A DNA stretch of 64,000 bases from Bacteroides cellulosilyticus (GTDB taxonomy: Bacteria; Bacteroidota; Bacteroidia; Bacteroidales; Bacteroidaceae), in NCBI RefSeq assembly GCF_020091405.1, contig NZ_CP081903.1, positions 6,262,501 through 6,326,500 on the forward strand. The letters are read 5' to 3'. Positions 8,966 through 18,138 of the stretch are shown in pieces. The position numbers were made by a program, and so were the translations under genes. The notes below the pieces were generated by a model that did no database searches, was not told where the DNA came from, and saw nothing but the letters and a program-made list of their open reading frames with translations. How positions within the stretch are numbered: the first letter of the stretch is position 1; each line of letters starts with the position of its first letter.

Positions 8966-10312
8966 ATGAGAAGAAGGAATATACAGCTTTTCCTACTATT
9001 TGGAGTCCTTGCATTGACAAGCTTATTCTCTTGTGGAGTAGACCGTTGGCCGGAATATTACAAATGGACCGGACGCGATCTATGGATAGACAGCGTCATG
9101 AGAGAAGAATATCTGTGGTTTGAAGACATACCTGACTCAAAAAACGTGAATTATTTCCTTGCCCCGGAGGCTTTTTTAAAATCAATAAGATCATCACTTG
9201 ATAAAGACTACTCCAGTGTCGATACATTGTATGCCACTCCTACACCGAGCTATGGCTTCGACTATTCTCTATATCGGATAAGCGGTAATGATACCGCCTA
9301 TAATGCACTTATCACATACGTCATTCCCGGATCTCCAGCTTCCGAAGTCGGATTAAAGCGAGGCGAATGGATCATGCAAATCAACGATGATTATATCACC
9401 AAAAAAACGGAGAAACTACTGACTGAAGGTGAAAATCAGAAACTATTGTTAGGAAAATATGTTTCAGCTGTCAATGATGAAGGAGAAGATGAAAGTAAGA
9501 TTGAATCCTACCGTGACGCAGTTCTTCCTGCCGCCCGCCCCGTAGAGGACGTCGCCATACCTGCTTACGATGTTTACTCTAGGGGAAGTATAAATGTAGG
9601 TTATTTGGCATATAACAGCTTCAACAAAGAAGATAATAGTGAGCTGCTCCAACTATCGCAGTTCTTTAAAGATAAGGATATAACAGATTTGGTTCTTGAC
9701 TTGCGCTACAATGCCGGTGGAGAAATAGAGTGCGTACAACTTCTGGCAGATATTTTGGTACCTGCCGACAAATTGAACAGCCCCTTCGCCTCACTGGAAT
9801 ATAGCCAGAAGCGAAAATATAAAGACCACGAACTCACACTCGACAGCAAGCTTTTGCAAGGAGGTGTGAACCTAAATCTATCGAAAGTGTATGTTCTGAC
9901 AAGCAGTACAACTGCCGCTGCTTCGGAAATGCTCATTAATTGTTTGAGACCTTACATGACAGTAATAACTATAGGCACCACAACCAAGGGAGAAACCGTA
10001 GCAACAGAAAGTTTCCCCAGCAATCAATTCTTATGGGTGCTTCGCCCTGTTGTATGCCAAGTATTCAATTCAGAAGGTGAGGCGGACTACACCAAAGGTT
10101 TCACACCGAATTATGCAGTCAGTGAACTGAGTGATTTTGCAAAAGTACTGCCATTAGGAGATCCTAAAGAGGCTTTATTCAGTGCAGCAATAGGTATCAT
10201 CGATGGTAGTATCGTGCTCCCTGAACCTAAACCAGAACCCGAAACTCAAATGACAGTAGTGAAAAGTGTGAAAGTAAAGCGCAATTTCCGCAATGGTCTT
10301 ATCATTAAATAA
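8966..10312 (+). CDS. S41-family (tricorn/CTP-like) lipoprotein, nucleophile apparently replaced
   Basis: A 448-residue lipoprotein (signal peptide ending LTSLFSC) with a PDZ-like region (about residues 110-160, AYNALITYVIPGSPASEVGLKRGEWI) and an S41 peptidase core (about residues 205-400, with DLVLDLRYNAGGEIECVQLLADILV). In S41 enzymes the nucleophile sits in an S-A-S-x-S-E type motif. Here the aligned stretch reads TTAAASEM, putting Ala at about residue 318 in place of the expected Ser, while the general-base Lys appears kept (TTTKGET, about residue 341). By-eye alignment therefore suggests an inactive or altered protease. It ends 6 bp before the next lipoprotein gene, so the two are probably co-transcribed. 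Confidence 0.8.
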   Translation: MRRRNIQLFLLFGVLALTSLFSCGVDRWPEYYKWTGRDLWIDSVMREEYLWFEDIPDSKNVNYFLAPEAFLKSIRSSLDKDYSSVDTLYATPTPSYGFDYSLYRISGNDTAYNALITYVIPGSPASEVGLKRGEWIMQINDDYITKKTEKLLTEGENQKLLLGKYVSAVNDEGEDESKIESYRDAVLPAARPVEDVAIPAYDVYSRGSINVGYLAYNSFNKEDNSELLQLSQFFKDKDITDLVLDLRYNAGGEIECVQLLADILVPADKLNSPFASLEYSQKRKYKDHELTLDSKLLQGGVNLNLSKVYVLTSSTTAAASEMLINCLRPYMTVITIGTTTKGETVATESFPSNQFLWVLRPVVCQVFNSEGEADYTKGFTPNYAVSELSDFAKVLPLGDPKEALFSAAIGIIDGSIVLPEPKPEPETQMTVVKSVKVKRNFRNGLIIK

Positions 10313-10318
10313 AACAGA

Positions 10319-11155
10319 ATGAAGAAGAATGTTTTCATAGCTTTACTATTCATAGGAGGATTGACAGCTTGTAGTGATAATAACGATAATCCGGGATATC
10401 CTGTAACTCATTTCTCTAAAATAGAATTAAAGGAAGTCAAGGAAGAGCCAGGTGCACCTGCTGTTACTGTAACTCAGACTTACGATTATAGTGCCGGCCG
10501 ATTGATTAACTTTACATCTACACAAAGTTTCGTAGCCGGAGGAGAATTGTTTAAGATAGAAAATGCAACAAATGTTGTTTATGGAGATCATCAGGCTGTA
10601 GTAACAGATGAAATTAATAATATCTCGACCTACACGTTGGATGATAATGGCTATGCTATAAGTTGCGTGCGCCAAGAAATGGATGGTAAAATACGCTCTT
10701 ATACTTTCGATTATCTTATCAATACAGAGGGAAAATACTTCCTGAAAAATATAACAGAAATATTAGACGGAAATAAGTCCTATTCTTCTATCAACATAGA
10801 TTATAGTAGCTATAGAACACTACGCATCACCCAGCAGGTTGACAAGTCCGAACAAACTTACATAGCCAGCACATCTACCGGCAATGAAATAGCCAATACT
10901 TCAGAGATTCCGTACCTATTCCTGACAGATCTATATCCCCTTTCATTCCACTCGGTTGCTATTTATGGTAAGTTTTTGGGAGATGCATACGATACTCTGA
11001 TTACTAACCTCATGCCTGAGGACAACAGCGGAAGTAACGAAACCACCACTTATAAATATGTATTCGACGGACGAGGTATCGTTACTTCCTGTGATGAGGT
11101 GACCAAGAGCTACGGTCACGACTACATGCGTACTGTATATTATACAATCGAATAA
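10319..11155 (+). CDS. Lipoprotein, DUF4595-like
   Basis: A 278-residue lipoprotein (MKKNVFIALLFIGGLTAC, followed by Ser-Asp-Asn-Asn-Asp). The mature part is a beta-rich repetitive fold with recurring Y-x-Y and D-x-x-G turns (TYTLDDNGYAISC, RSYTFDYLINTEGKYFLKNI, YKYVFDGRGIVTSC), resembling DUF4595-type RHS-like lipoproteins of Bacteroidales. No catalytic motif is seen. It starts 6 bp after the S41-type gene and probably shares its transcript. Family assignment is tentative. Confidence 0.65.
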   Translation: MKKNVFIALLFIGGLTACSDNNDNPGYPVTHFSKIELKEVKEEPGAPAVTVTQTYDYSAGRLINFTSTQSFVAGGELFKIENATNVVYGDHQAVVTDEINNISTYTLDDNGYAISCVRQEMDGKIRSYTFDYLINTEGKYFLKNITEILDGNKSYSSINIDYSSYRTLRITQQVDKSEQTYIASTSTGNEIANTSEIPYLFLTDLYPLSFHSVAIYGKFLGDAYDTLITNLMPEDNSGSNETTTYKYVFDGRGIVTSCDEVTKSYGHDYMRTVYYTIE

Positions 11156-11164
11156 ATTGAAATA

Positions 11165-11992
11165 TTATTTCTTGAAGAATTTATCAAAGAAAAGAATTTG
11201 GTAATCGATAGAGTTATTCCAATATTGCCCGTTATGTGCACCAGGACGAGTAATAAAGTCATGACTAATATTCTTCTCCAATAAAGCTTTATGCAATGCT
11301 TTATTTACTTCCAAGAAGAAATCTTTTTCGCCACAATCGATAATTAATGCCAAATCACCATCTGTAATCTTATCAATCTGGGTAATAACAGTATGCTGGT
11401 CCCATAAAGCGCTGTCGGCTTCATAATCACCGAGTTGTTTGCTCATCTCCCAATTCTTCGGAAAAGGGCGAATATCCACTCCACCACTGGTACTTCCTCC
11501 TGCACCAAATATCTCTTTATGACGGATTGCAAGCCACAAAGCACCATGTCCACCCATGCTCAATCCGGTAATGGCTCGCCCTTTTTTCTCCGGAATAGTA
11601 GCATAGTTTTTATCTGTATATTTCACCAGTTCCGAAGCTACAAAAGTTTCATAACGATAAGCCTGATTTTTAGGGCTATCCCAATACCAACTGTTTTTAC
11701 CATCAGGACATACAAAGATAATTCCTTTTTCATCTGCAATCTTAGGTAACTCCGGTTTCAATCCTACCCAACTACGTGCATTACCACCATAGCCGTGCAA
11801 CAAATAAACTACCGGACAAGCCTCAGCTTCCTCACCCAATGCTTTATCAGGGAGTACATATACCACTTGTACTTCTTTATTCATGGATGGGCTTTTTACC
11901 ATAATGGTATCTACTCGTGCAGCCTGTGTGGCAATAGCCGAAAACAGCAATAGAACACTGAATAAAATTTGTTTTCTTTTCATGTCTTTCAT
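11165..11992 (-). CDS. Exported esterase (esterase D / putative acetyl or feruloyl esterase fold)
   Basis: A 275-residue alpha/beta hydrolase with a Sec signal peptide (a second Met at residue 4 is an alternative start). It carries VVYLLHGYGGNARSWVGL (oxyanion-hole HGYGG), the nucleophile elbow GLSMGGHGA with Ser at about residue 145, DCGEKDFF as probable acid and GAHNGQYWNNSI with the catalytic His. This is the esterase D/antigen 85-like family, which hydrolyses ester bonds on small or carbohydrate substrates in the periplasm. Its stop is 10 bp from that of the convergent lipoprotein gene. Substrate unknown. Confidence 0.85.
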   Translation of the reverse strand: MKDMKRKQILFSVLLLFSAIATQAARVDTIMVKSPSMNKEVQVVYVLPDKALGEEAEACPVVYLLHGYGGNARSWVGLKPELPKIADEKGIIFVCPDGKNSWYWDSPKNQAYRYETFVASELVKYTDKNYATIPEKKGRAITGLSMGGHGALWLAIRHKEIFGAGGSTSGGVDIRPFPKNWEMSKQLGDYEADSALWDQHTVITQIDKITDGDLALIIDCGEKDFFLEVNKALHKALLEKNISHDFITRPGAHNGQYWNNSIDYQILFFDKFFKK

Positions 11993-12049
11993 TCTTTAAT
12001 AATCTCTATAAATAGGCAGCAATATTAGTAATAAAATTCAAAAAATTAG

Positions 12050-12057
12050 TAATTTTG
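12050..12057 (+). promoter_or_regulatory. -7 box of the CNNM/CBS protein gene
   Basis: TAATTTTG is an exact TAnnTTTG match. It overlaps the first possible codon of a longer open frame at 12055, so translation must begin downstream, at 12082. Confidence 0.55.
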
Positions 12058-12081
12058 CAATATAAACTATTCATAACCTAT

Positions 12082-13374
12082 ATGGAATTTATTATTATTC
12101 TATTTTTATTAGTGCTGAACGGTGTCTTTGCCATGTATGAAATAGCGTTGGTGTCATCCAGCAAAGCACGACTCGAAACCCTTGCAGGAAAGGGAAACAA
12201 AAGAGCCAAAGGAGTACTGAAACAATTGGAAGAGCCCGAGAAATTTCTTTCTACCATTCAAATTGGTATCACGCTTATCGGTATTGTATCCGGTGCTTTC
12301 GGTGGTGTAGCCATTGCCGACAATGTAGCACCGTTATTTGCCTCCATTCCAGGAGTTGCTCCCTACGCTAAAGACCTTGCCATGATTACAACAGTGGCAA
12401 TCATTACGTACCTTTCACTCATCATCGGTGAATTGGTACCCAAGTCCATAGCACTGAGTAATCCGGAACGATATGCAACTCTGCTTAGTCCGGTCATGAT
12501 TTTACTGACCAAAGTGTCTTATCCATTCGTCTGCCTACTCAGTTTCTCAACCAAGATAGTGAATAAACTAATCGGCCTGAACAATGGAGAAGAGCGCCCC
12601 ATGACACAGGAAGAATTAAAAATGATTCTGCATCAAAGTTCAGAACAGGGCGTTATTGATAAGGAGGAAACGGAAATGTTACGGGATGTATTTCGCTTTT
12701 CAGATAAGCGGGCCAATGAATTGATGACTTACCGCCGCGATCTTGTCGTGCTATATCCCACATACACACGCGACGAGGTTCTGCACATTATCCGCGAACA
12801 GCATTTCAGTAAATACCTGTTGGTAGAGAAAGGAAAAGATGATATTATTGGAGTAGTGTCCGTCAAAGATATTATTCTGATGTTGGGTAATGACCACCCC
12901 TTCGATTTGCGTAGTATTGCCCGTCCTCCGCTGTTTATTCCGGAAAGTTTATATGCCAAGAAAGTTTTAGAGCTATTTAAGAAGAACAAAAATAAGTTCG
13001 GAGTTGTTGTAGACGAGTATGGTAACACAGCAGGCATTATCACCTTGCACGATCTGACAGAAAGTATCTTCGGAGACATCCTTGAAGAAAATGAAATGGA
13101 AGAAGAAGATATCGTCACCCGGCAAGATGGCTCGATGCTCGTTGAGGCTTCTATGAATGTAGATGATTTTATGGAAGAGATGGGTATCCTGAGCTATGAT
13201 GACCTGAAAGAAGAAGACTTTACCACACTAAGCGGTCTCGCCATGTTCCTCATCGGGCGGGTACCTAAAGCAGGAGACTTGTTCAGCTACAAGAACCTAC
13301 AGTTTGAAGTTGTGGACATGGATCGTGGACGAGTGGATAAACTGCTCGTTATCAAAAAAGAAGAGGAAGAATAG
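12082..13374 (+). CDS. Hemolysin-like CNNM/CBS transporter-family protein
   Basis: From ATG 12082 (MEFIIILFLLVLNGVFAMYEIAL) the protein has 430 residues. The order is an N-terminal CNNM (DUF21) membrane domain with about four segments (residues 1-190), two CBS domains (about 205-325, including LLVEKGKDDIIGVVSVKDIIL and VVDEYGNTAGIITLHDL), and a C-terminal CorC/HlyC domain (about 345-425). Relatives are implicated in Mg2+ or cobalt efflux; the name hemolysin is historical. The upstream Met at 12055 is rejected because it lies in the -7 box. An NlpE-like gene follows 40 bp downstream. Confidence 0.88.
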   Translation: MEFIIILFLLVLNGVFAMYEIALVSSSKARLETLAGKGNKRAKGVLKQLEEPEKFLSTIQIGITLIGIVSGAFGGVAIADNVAPLFASIPGVAPYAKDLAMITTVAIITYLSLIIGELVPKSIALSNPERYATLLSPVMILLTKVSYPFVCLLSFSTKIVNKLIGLNNGEERPMTQEELKMILHQSSEQGVIDKEETEMLRDVFRFSDKRANELMTYRRDLVVLYPTYTRDEVLHIIREQHFSKYLLVEKGKDDIIGVVSVKDIILMLGNDHPFDLRSIARPPLFIPESLYAKKVLELFKKNKNKFGVVVDEYGNTAGIITLHDLTESIFGDILEENEMEEEDIVTRQDGSMLVEASMNVDDFMEEMGILSYDDLKEEDFTTLSGLAMFLIGRVPKAGDLFSYKNLQFEVVDMDRGRVDKLLVIKKEEEE

Positions 13375-13414
13375 TGTGAATTTGCATTATATATTAACTT
13401 AAACCATTAAAGCA

Positions 13415-13894
13415 ATGAAAAAAGTAATGATGATTGCAGCCATCGCTGCTGCATTGGTATCCTGCCAATCAAAAGGAACCCAGAACAATGATTCCGCCGT
13501 AGGTGAAGGAGTGTTGACAGTTGCCGGGAATGATTCTTCTGCCGTAGCCGTATACGAAGGTCTTCTTCCTGCTGCCGACGGTCCGGGTATCCAATACGTA
13601 TTGAGCGTGGACAGTGTAGGTCCTGACGGAGAAAGCGGTTATACTTTGGTTACTACTTACTTGGATGCGGAAGGTCAAGGAAAGAACAAGAGCTTCACTT
13701 CCAAAGGTAAGAAACAAGTCATCAAGAAGACAGTGAACAACAAACAAAAGACAGCCTACAAACTAACACCGAGTGATGGTGACGCTCCCGTCTACTTCGT
13801 AGTAGTGAACGATACCACTTTACGTTTGGTTAACGATAGTCTGCAAGAAGCTGTCAGCGACCTGAACTACGATATTATTCAAGTGAAGAAATAA
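13415..13894 (+). CDS. NlpE-like (copper resistance protein N-terminal domain) lipoprotein
   Basis: A 159-residue lipoprotein with lipobox MIAAIAAALVSC. The mature region (YEGLLPAADGPGIQYVLSVDSV, then a Lys-rich strand and YFVVVNDTTLRLVNDS) matches the small beta-barrel NlpE N-terminal domain, in which a polypeptide binds near a CxxC in E. coli NlpE; no such CxxC is present here. The role is probably envelope sensing or ligand binding, unproven. It is followed immediately by a strong terminator. Confidence 0.8.
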   Translation: MKKVMMIAAIAAALVSCQSKGTQNNDSAVGEGVLTVAGNDSSAVAVYEGLLPAADGPGIQYVLSVDSVGPDGESGYTLVTTYLDAEGQGKNKSFTSKGKKQVIKKTVNNKQKTAYKLTPSDGDAPVYFVVVNDTTLRLVNDSLQEAVSDLNYDIIQVKK

Positions 13895-13915
13895 TCAGCA
13901 AAACATTTCATGTGA

Positions 13916-13949
13916 GGGGAGCCAACTTTTGTTTGGCTCCCCTTTTTTT
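13916..13949 (+). terminator. Intrinsic terminator after the NlpE-like gene
   Basis: A 10-bp stem (GGGGAGCCAA at 13916-13925 with 13933-13942), a 7-nt loop and a run of seven T. Confidence 0.9.
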
Positions 13950-14076
13950 ATCCCTTTCCAATCACACCAACCCAAGAATGTTCTATCGCTTTTCTTCAAT
14001 CCACCTGACACCTGGTATTCCCGGTCGTCAGTCTATATTTATATACTAGTAGTAACTACAATTTATACTCATAACA

Positions 14077-16698
14077 TCATTCTACCTTTAATACAACCCT
14101 TTGTCTTGGAAGCCCCTTAGATTCTACTGTAAGTACTACTTTTCCCTGCTTCATATACTGGCTACGTAAAATGACTAATGCCAAACCGTTATAAGCATCT
14201 CTTTCTGATAACTGGAATGATAATAGACTGGTTGCATCTCCATTATCCGTAGCTATAATCTCAGCAGGTCCTGTTACAGAAAACTTCAAATGATTCTTAG
14301 AACGAGGAACAACACGACCTTGAGAGTCCACAACAGCTACACGGATAAATGATAAATCAGTACCATCATTTTTAAGCTCTGTTTTCTCTGCTGTCACTTG
14401 TAAAGCGGCTGGTTTTCCAGTAGTTTCTACAAGTTCTTCCGCCCATTTCTGACCGTTCTTATAAGCTATGGCTTTCAAACTTCCCGGCTCGTAACGCACA
14501 TCATCCCAGGTCAAACGATCATACGAATGAGCTTTTTCTCTACGTCCCAGTGATTTACCATTCAAAAACAGTTCAACAGCATCTCCCGAAGTATAAATAT
14601 GAACGGGAGTTATTTCACCAATCCGCTCTTCCCAGTTCCAATGAGGCAATATATGCACAGTGGGCACATCAGGGCGCCAGTAACTTTTATAGTTGTAATA
14701 ACGATCCTTCGGAAAACCACATAAATCGACAATACCAAAATAAGAACTACGGGAAGGCGCCTTTATCTTACCCAATTCTTCCAACTCTTTCCGAGCTTTC
14801 TCTAATTCCTTCGGATCACTGAAGTTTAACAAATTAGTAAGATCTTTATTATAAGGAGTAGGTTCACCCAGATAATCGAATCCGGTCCATACAAACTCGC
14901 CACTCATAAACGGATACTCTTCATTCATCTTAAACTGGGCTTCAGGACTACATCCCCACCCCACAGTTGTCATATCATACGATGAAAGCTGGAAGCTTGA
15001 GCGACTATCGTTAGCATCAGTAGTTACCGGGAAGAAATACTCTCCACGAGAACTCGTCGCAGACGAAGTTTCACTAGCATAATAACGGCGAGTCGGATTC
15101 TGCTCTTTGAAAACCGGATAGGTTTTATGGAAATAGTTCAGACCAAATATATCCACCTGATTCACAATATCCCGGAAAACGGCATCCCGCTTATTACATC
15201 CTAAAGAAGTAGGACGTGTAGGGTCTTCATCATGACAGTAAGCCGTCAGATTACGAGCTATTATAATTCCCTGATCAGTCGTCTGATCAGGCATTTCATT
15301 ACCTATACTCCACATTATGACAGAAGGATGATTACGATAATGACGTACCAACGAACGCATATCTGCTTCACTCCAATCATCAAAAAGAAGATTATAATCA
15401 TTTTTACGTTTCCCTTTTTGCCAAGTATCAGCTAATTCAAGCTGCATCATCAAGCCCATACGGTCACAGAGAGTAACCAACTCCGGTGACGGCGGATTAT
15501 GTGAAGTACGAATGGCGTTTGCACCCATTTCTTTCATGATACGTAACTGCCTTTCGGCAGCCACTTCATTAAAAGCAGCACCCAAAGCACCTAAGTCATG
15601 ATGCATGCACACACCTTTAATATCTACTTTTTGTCCATTTAGCATGAAACCTCGGTCATGAGTAAATTCAATTGTACGAATGCCAAAAGGAGTTTCATAA
15701 TTATCCATTTCTTTTCCATCCATGAATATCCGGCTGACCGCTACATAGCAATTCGGAGTATCAATATCCCACAACTTCGGTTTATCTACTTTAAATTGAA
15801 AGCGGGCACTCGACCAGCTATCTTTTTTAATCGCAATATCCTTAGTCGTACTTTGAGTTACTTCTTCACCTATAGGACGCCCATCCTTTCCCTGCAGATA
15901 TACACTTGTCTGCAACTTTACCTGAACATCTTTTCCTGCATGATTCTCAATATTCACTCCCATTTCCATAACAGCACTTTCTGAATCAACCTGCCGGTTT
16001 CGCACAAAAGTTCCCCATTGCTCCACATGAACAGGAGACGTTTTCACTAACCATACATTCCGATAAATACCACTACCCGGATACCAACGTGAAGTATCGT
16101 CCGGATTATCCAATCGAATAGCTAATACATTTTTTTGTCCTGGCTTTATATAAGGTGTTAAGTCAAGGCGAAAAGAAGCATAGCCATAAGGCCACCCACC
16201 CACATATTGCCCGTTACACCACACGGAAGCGTATGACATCGCTCCATCAATATCGAGATAGATTTGTTTCCCGGCATCATCCTGCGATAACTCCAGTGTT
16301 TTACGATACCAGCGTATCCCCCAATAAGGTAATTTTCCAGTCGAACCGTTATAGTCAATATTGAAAGGGCCTTCAATGGCCCAATCATGAGGTAAATTCA
16401 GATGTCTCCATCCACTATCATCAAAATCAGATTTTACATAGGCTATATTTTCTCCCGGATTACCTTCCGGTCTCTGATACTGCTTCCCGAATATAATAAA
16501 ATCGTTGGCACAAGGTAATAAATAAGGCTTTAGTTGAGAGTAATGTAATGCAGCATCCACCCCATCCGGATCATCTATCTGATAACACCAATCACGATTA
16601 ATGTTTAGGCGCTCACGCACCGTTGAGGTATTTGCATAAATAACACCTCGTCCGATAATGAGTGCTAAACTCAATGAAATAAGAAATCTGTTTTTCAT
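14077..16698 (-). CDS. Glycoside hydrolase family 2 enzyme (PUL outlier, long form)
   Basis: An 873-residue exported GH2 enzyme. After the signal peptide come the sugar-binding jelly roll (about 25-215), an Ig-like domain, the TIM barrel (about 320-640) with acid/base Glu in WSIGNEMPDQ (about residue 468) and nucleophile Glu in SGEFVWTGFDY (about residue 601), then C-terminal domains including VELFLNGKSLGRREKAHSYDRLTW. This layout is usual for Bacteroides beta-galactosidases or beta-glucuronidases; specificity cannot be read. Although separated from the rest of the PUL by the recombinase gene and transcribed away from it, its promoter carries the same operator as the PUL genes (16725-16793), so it very likely belongs to the same regulon. 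Confidence 0.88.
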   Translation of the reverse strand: MKNRFLISLSLALIIGRGVIYANTSTVRERLNINRDWCYQIDDPDGVDAALHYSQLKPYLLPCANDFIIFGKQYQRPEGNPGENIAYVKSDFDDSGWRHLNLPHDWAIEGPFNIDYNGSTGKLPYWGIRWYRKTLELSQDDAGKQIYLDIDGAMSYASVWCNGQYVGGWPYGYASFRLDLTPYIKPGQKNVLAIRLDNPDDTSRWYPGSGIYRNVWLVKTSPVHVEQWGTFVRNRQVDSESAVMEMGVNIENHAGKDVQVKLQTSVYLQGKDGRPIGEEVTQSTTKDIAIKKDSWSSARFQFKVDKPKLWDIDTPNCYVAVSRIFMDGKEMDNYETPFGIRTIEFTHDRGFMLNGQKVDIKGVCMHHDLGALGAAFNEVAAERQLRIMKEMGANAIRTSHNPPSPELVTLCDRMGLMMQLELADTWQKGKRKNDYNLLFDDWSEADMRSLVRHYRNHPSVIMWSIGNEMPDQTTDQGIIIARNLTAYCHDEDPTRPTSLGCNKRDAVFRDIVNQVDIFGLNYFHKTYPVFKEQNPTRRYYASETSSATSSRGEYFFPVTTDANDSRSSFQLSSYDMTTVGWGCSPEAQFKMNEEYPFMSGEFVWTGFDYLGEPTPYNKDLTNLLNFSDPKELEKARKELEELGKIKAPSRSSYFGIVDLCGFPKDRYYNYKSYWRPDVPTVHILPHWNWEERIGEITPVHIYTSGDAVELFLNGKSLGRREKAHSYDRLTWDDVRYEPGSLKAIAYKNGQKWAEELVETTGKPAALQVTAEKTELKNDGTDLSFIRVAVVDSQGRVVPRSKNHLKFSVTGPAEIIATDNGDATSLLSFQLSERDAYNGLALVILRSQYMKQGKVVLTVESKGLPRQRVVLKVE

Positions 16699-16724
16699 AT
16701 TATTCTGTTAAATTGTTAGCACTA

Positions 16725-16793
16725 CAAAAGTAAGGAATAGAAAGATAGACGATTATCAATATTATCTATGTTTCTGTTAATACTGTCTCAAAT
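16725..16793 (-). promoter_or_regulatory. Candidate HTCS-controlled promoter of the outlying GH2 gene
   Basis: On the + strand the half-sites are TATCTATGTT (16763) and TGTCTCAAAT (16784), starts 21 bp apart. The gene-proximal half-site is followed, after 30 nt toward the gene, by CAAAAGTA (16725-16732), which reads TACTTTTG, an exact -7 box on the minus strand. The same geometry is found before five other PUL genes. Confidence 0.65.
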
Positions 16794-16826
16794 ATCTTTT
16801 AATATGGACCTTATTTATCAACTTTG

Positions 16827-16845
16827 TATGCAAATAGCATGTTGC
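16827..16845 (+). repeat. Direct repeat copy 1 flanking the recombinase gene
   Basis: TATGCAAATAGCATGTTGC, 17 of 19 identical to 18139-18157 on the other side of the recombinase gene; the internal GCAA/TTGC ends give weak dyad symmetry. It lies about 50 bp before the recombinase start, in its promoter region. Confidence 0.7.
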
Positions 16846-16893
16846 TAAATACAATTTCAATTCATAGTTAATAACCAACAAATTTAAAAAGCC

Positions 16894-18126
16894 ATGTATA
16901 AATATTCTAAAGATGGGGTTTCCGTACTCACTGTATTAGATAAAAGGAAACAAAAGATGAATGGATTATTCCCCATAAAAGTACAAGTTATCTACAACAG
17001 AAGGCAGAAATATTATTCTACCGGACAAGAAGTTTCCATTAAAGACTGGGAAGCATTACCACACACCAAAAGCCGGCACCTATCCGAAATACGACGTAAC
17101 ATCGAAAACAGTTTTTCTCTAATCAGACAGCAAGTTGAATTTCTGTCTTTTCAGGGTGAATTTCATTTTGACATCTTAAATGCACGCTTAGGTAGATATT
17201 CTGATTTTTCAGTGAATGCTTTATTTCATAAGAAGTTAGAGGAGTTAAAAGAAAATGGACAAGCCAATACTTATCTATCTTATAAAGGTTCATTAAACAA
17301 AATAGAACAGTTTGCAGGAAAGCACATTTCTTTTCATGAAATTACCATCAACTGGTTAAACCGTTTTGAACATCACTTATCCGCGTTAGGAATCAGCTAC
17401 TCCAGCATGGGATTTTATTTCAGGAATCTCAAATGTATTCTCAATATAGCACGTAAAGATGGTATCATCAAAGAAAGTCAGTATCCTTTTGGAAAAGGAA
17501 AGTATGAAGTACCCACTGGATGTGGACGCAAATTGGCATTAAACCTGAAAGAAATAAAGAAAATTATTACTTATAATGATGGAACCCAAAAGACTGAAAT
17601 TTATCGTGATCTGTGGTTCTTCTCTTATTTATGTAATGGCATTAATTTTCGTGATTTATTATACTTACAGTACTCCAATATCATCAATGGAGAAATCTGC
17701 TTCATACGTGCAAAAACAGCCCGAAACACCAAACACAGTAAGATTATCCATGCAGTCATCACGCCCGAAATGCAAAAGATAATAGAGAAATGGGGGAATC
17801 CACCTAAGTCACCTGAAACTTATATCTTTCCTTTCGCTACCGGAAAAGAAAATCCGTTTGAAAGAGTAAAACTGGTAAGGGAGGTTGTCACCGAATGTAA
17901 TCAGATACTTTACAAAATTTCCCATAAGACAGGCATTCCACGCGTCACGACCTATTCAGCGCGTCATTCATTTGCAACAGTATTAAAGCGCAGTGGTGTC
18001 AACATTTCCTACATATCTGAAAGCCTTGGGCATTCCAATTTAGCTATTACCGAAAACTATCTCGCAAGTTTTGAAGCTGAAGAAAGGAAAAAGAATTCAA
18101 TACTCTTAACAAGGTTCGATCTATAA
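16894..18126 (+). CDS. Tyrosine site-specific recombinase, candidate invertase for the SusC/D switch
   Basis: A 410-residue integrase-type protein. The N-terminal region (to about 110) resembles the arm-binding domain of Bacteroides integrases (SVLTVLDKRKQKMNGLFPIKVQVIYNRRQKYYSTG is split around it), then a SAM-like core-binding domain (about 110-205) and the catalytic domain (about 210-400). The expected residues are present: Arg253 (NFRDLLYLQ), Arg357 (YSARHSFAT), His380 (LGHSN) and nucleophile Tyr389 (ENYLASF). The first His of the usual HxxR box is Tyr, as often in this group. It stands alone without excision, conjugation or phage genes. It lies 107 bp outside the left 154-bp inverted repeat and reads toward it, so its inferred role is inversion of the segment between the repeats. 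Confidence 0.85.
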   Translation: MYKYSKDGVSVLTVLDKRKQKMNGLFPIKVQVIYNRRQKYYSTGQEVSIKDWEALPHTKSRHLSEIRRNIENSFSLIRQQVEFLSFQGEFHFDILNARLGRYSDFSVNALFHKKLEELKENGQANTYLSYKGSLNKIEQFAGKHISFHEITINWLNRFEHHLSALGISYSSMGFYFRNLKCILNIARKDGIIKESQYPFGKGKYEVPTGCGRKLALNLKEIKKIITYNDGTQKTEIYRDLWFFSYLCNGINFRDLLYLQYSNIINGEICFIRAKTARNTKHSKIIHAVITPEMQKIIEKWGNPPKSPETYIFPFATGKENPFERVKLVREVVTECNQILYKISHKTGIPRVTTYSARHSFATVLKRSGVNISYISESLGHSNLAITENYLASFEAEERKKNSILLTRFDL

Positions 18127-18138
18127 AACAAATATGTA

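Noticed and set aside
13950..14076. Small gene between the NlpE-like terminator and the GH2 stop
   Set aside because: Short open frame with no ribosome-binding site or recognisable domain, overlapping the terminator T-run and the GH2 3' end.
16894..18126. Recombinase as the end of an integrated conjugative element or prophage
   Set aside because: No mobilisation, replication, excisionase or phage genes on either side; flanking genes belong to the same PUL by promoter and content.
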